Assembly (NCBI GenBank): GCA_029240815.1
Contig: JARDZO010000013.1
Span: 1 to 37,701 of the forward strand
DNA length: 37,701 bases
Source of the DNA: Brevibacillus sp.
GTDB taxonomy: Bacteria; Bacillota; Bacilli; Brevibacillales; Brevibacillaceae
Direction of reading: 5' to 3'
This document shows, one piece after another, positions 36,501 to 37,701 of this stretch; the stretch's first letter is position 1, and each line of letters opens with the position of its first letter. Made by a program: the position numbers and the translations under genes. The notes beneath the pieces are model-generated. The model saw only the letters and a program-made list of their open reading frames with translations. It made no database searches and was not told where the DNA came from.

Positions 36501-37701
36501 CCAGCCACGCGCTCATAAATACACCCAGGAGTTGTTTGGATCTGACTTTGTTTATCGAGCGGGCACGATTGGTACCGTGGCGGAAAAAACCGCTTACGGT
36601 TACGTCCGCAAATACGCTGATGAACGTAAAATGACACTGCGCAACGCGGAAGTATCGCGCATTGTGAATGGCTGCACTGGCGTAAAACGGACGACAGGAC
36701 AGCACCCGGGCGGGATTATTGTTGTTCCGGATTACATGGAAATTGAAGATTTTTGTCCGATTCAGTTCCCAGCGGATGATAACGAGTCAGAATGGCGCAC
36801 TACCCATTTTGACTTCCACTCCATTCACGATAACTTGTTAAAACTCGATATTCTGGGACACGACGATCCGACCGTTATACGGATGCTGCAAGACTTGACG
36901 GGCATGGATCCGAAAACCATTCCGCTGGATGACAAGAAGACCATGTCTATTTTCAGTACGACAGAAGCCTTGGGTGTGGCTCCTGAACAAATCGGCACGA
37001 ATATGGGAACATTGGGAATCCCCGAATTCGGTACCAAATTCGTTCGTCAAATGCTTGAGGACACCAAGCCGACCACGTTTGCCGAGCTTGTTCAGATTTC
37101 CGGTCTGTCCCATGGTACGGACGTTTGGCTGAATAACGCTCAAGATTTGATTCGCAATGGTACGTGCAAGCTGCCCGACGTTATTGGTTGTCGTGATGAC
37201 ATCATGGTTTACTTGATTTACAAAGGCTTGGAACCTTCCCGCGCTTTTAAGATCATGGAGTCAGTGCGGAAAGGGAAGGGCGTACCAGAGGAAGATCAGG
37301 TAGAGATGCGGAACAACAACGTGCCTGAATGGTATATCCAGTCGTGCCAACGAATTAAGTATATGTTCCCGAAAGCGCATGCGACCGCATACGTGATGAT
37401 GGCCGTGCGCATTGCTTACTTCAAGGTACATCGCCCGCTGGAGTTTTACGCGACGTACTTTACCGTTCGCGCAGATGATTTCGACATTCCTTTGATGGTA
37501 AAAGGCTCAGCGGCTATTCGACAAAAAATTGATGAGATCGAAGGAAAAGGCCATGACGCGCAGCCAAAAGAAAAATCGTTGCTAACCGTACTGGAGATGG
37601 CGTTGGAAATGGTGGAGCGTGGTTACCGATTTGCCAATGTCGATCTGTATGAATCCGATGCGTCCCGCTTTTTGATTGATGGCGACTCCTTGATCGCTCC
37701 G
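33589..37701 (+). CDS. polC: DNA polymerase III alpha subunit PolC (3' partial)
   Basis: PolC is the main replicative polymerase of low-GC Gram-positives, with built-in proofreading. The frame runs open for 1371 codons to the window end, so roughly 65 residues are missing if its length equals the Bacillus enzyme (about 1437). Visible parts: N-terminal domain and OB fold (to about 325), PHP domain (ELHCHTPMSALDAV), the inserted DEDD exonuclease (about 415-585; FDTETTGLN, HNAEFDK), the rest of PHP, a zinc finger (CPNCKN and CPSCG, about 905-945), and the polymerase palm with D962 and D964 in PDIDLNFSGDYQ. The start is GTG 33589 after GGGGAAGGTGGG. Confidence 0.97.
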   Translation, partial: MDRTQEQKHRFSLLVKQMDLPAEWVERFFLDGQIDKLELYKQNREWVFRFSLPNMLPADVFHAFTQRLTQTFSHLAKVDASFRYGQKPPLAQIVDEYWDVLLARVEPVLNSLAVTMKTSRKQVEQQEIKVYLPTEMTVEVAKKKKADSELLATFQKVTDTSPRFTFHAEESDEAYKAFVEQRTEEERALVEVVMTAAASESKSDKTEAITTLMMGYEIKDAPIPICEIQDEERRVVIQGTVFNVEVKELRSGRHLLTFNVSDYTDSLTVKMFSRDKEDVKMLEALKDGMWVKVRGSVQHDTFIRDLVMNANDLNQIEQVVRRDQAEEKRVELHCHTPMSALDAVASVKSLVSTAAKWGHPAIAITDHGVVQSFPEAYSVAKKNNIKCILGMEAYVIEDGIDIIYNLSPENNVSIDEHTEYVVFDTETTGLNAAEHTIIEIAAVKMKGSEIIDQWTELIDPQLEIGPKTTEITGITNEMLRGQETLDVVLRKFKEFTGDGILVAHNAEFDKAFINACAKRVGMEPWNNAFLDTLPLARMMYKGMRNYRLGSLAKKFNVELINAHRALDDTVALAHVFQQMLKDIKEAEIKTLAELNERSNAEADYKSGRPFHATILVKNKEGLKNLYKLVSRSHVETFFRWPRIQRSQLTKHREGLLVGTACKDGELMQAILRGKSPEELKEVAAFYDYLELQPVAHYSPLLRNEEIPSLETMKGYHRMIVEMGKELDKPVVATGDVHFLNPQDEIFRDVFLLSKGDPTAGNQPPLYLHTTDEMLEAFSFLGEETAHEIVVKNTNAIADLIEDISPIPDKLYTPIIEGADDELRQMCYDKARRLYGDPLPELVEHRLEKELTSIIKHGFGVIYLISQRLVTKSLTDGYLVGSRGSVGSSFVATMSDITEVNPLPPHYRCPNCKNSEFITDGSIASGFDLPDKECPSCGTSYAKDGQDIPFETFLGFKGDKVPDIDLNFSGDYQPRAHKYTQELFGSDFVYRAGTIGTVAEKTAYGYVRKYADERKMTLRNAEVSRIVNGCTGVKRTTGQHPGGIIVVPDYMEIEDFCPIQFPADDNESEWRTTHFDFHSIHDNLLKLDILGHDDPTVIRMLQDLTGMDPKTIPLDDKKTMSIFSTTEALGVAPEQIGTNMGTLGIPEFGTKFVRQMLEDTKPTTFAELVQISGLSHGTDVWLNNAQDLIRNGTCKLPDVIGCRDDIMVYLIYKGLEPSRAFKIMESVRKGKGVPEEDQVEMRNNNVPEWYIQSCQRIKYMFPKAHATAYVMMAVRIAYFKVHRPLEFYATYFTVRADDFDIPLMVKGSAAIRQKIDEIEGKGHDAQPKEKSLLTVLEMALEMVERGYRFANVDLYESDASRFLIDGDSLIAP

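Noticed and set aside
36254..37143. Short plus- and minus-strand open frames within polC
   Set aside because: All lie inside the continuous PolC frame, which carries the zinc finger and the catalytic aspartates.

Overview
The window is a 37.7 kb stretch of a low-to-mid GC Gram-positive (Firmicutes, class Bacilli) chromosome. Every gene lies on the + strand. The gene order is the Bacillus-type fla/che operon followed by rpsB-tsf-pyrH-frr-uppS-cdsA-dxr-rseP-proS-polC. Strong AGGAGG-type ribosome binding sites, many GTG/TTG starts, a CheC/CheD/FliY chemotaxis set and a PolC-type replicase all fit Bacilli. Brevibacillus (or a close Paenibacillaceae relative) is my best guess, from the extra genes around sigD and from ispG lying between rseP and proS. 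That genus call is an inference without a database search.

Region 1 (1-9.6 kb) builds the hook, switch and export gate: fliK (5' truncated by the window edge), a TIGR02530-type flagellar operon protein, flgE, flbD/swrD, fliL, fliM, fliY, cheY, fliO(Z), fliP, fliQ, fliR, flhB. Region 2 (9.6-19.9 kb) adds flhA, the flagellar placement pair flhF/flhG, the chemotaxis genes cheB-cheA-cheW-cheC-cheD, a small unrecognised membrane protein, and sigD for the late flagellar sigma factor. Many genes overlap by 1-14 bp, implying translational coupling. Region 3 (19.9-22.9 kb) is the least described part: a DUF342/FapA-like protein, a small Gln-rich coiled-coil protein, a SwrB-like membrane/coiled-coil protein, and a membrane-anchored protein with a MltG-N-terminus-like tail. 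It ends in an intrinsic terminator that overlaps the last stop codon.

Region 4 (22.9-37.7 kb) is housekeeping: rpsB with its own promoter and a structured leader, a terminator, tsf, another terminator, a hairpin-rich leader, pyrH, frr, uppS, cdsA, dxr, rseP, ispG, proS, and polC (3' truncated by the window edge, about 1371 codons present). This links translation, UMP supply, ribosome recycling, undecaprenyl and phospholipid precursors, the MEP isoprenoid pathway and intramembrane proteolysis.

No mobile element, CRISPR array, rRNA or tRNA was seen, and no gap between genes exceeds about 200 bp. I found no clearly new multi-gene system. The points most worth a second look are the small genes flanking sigD, the absence of flgD from its usual slot, and the structured RNA leaders of rpsB and pyrH.
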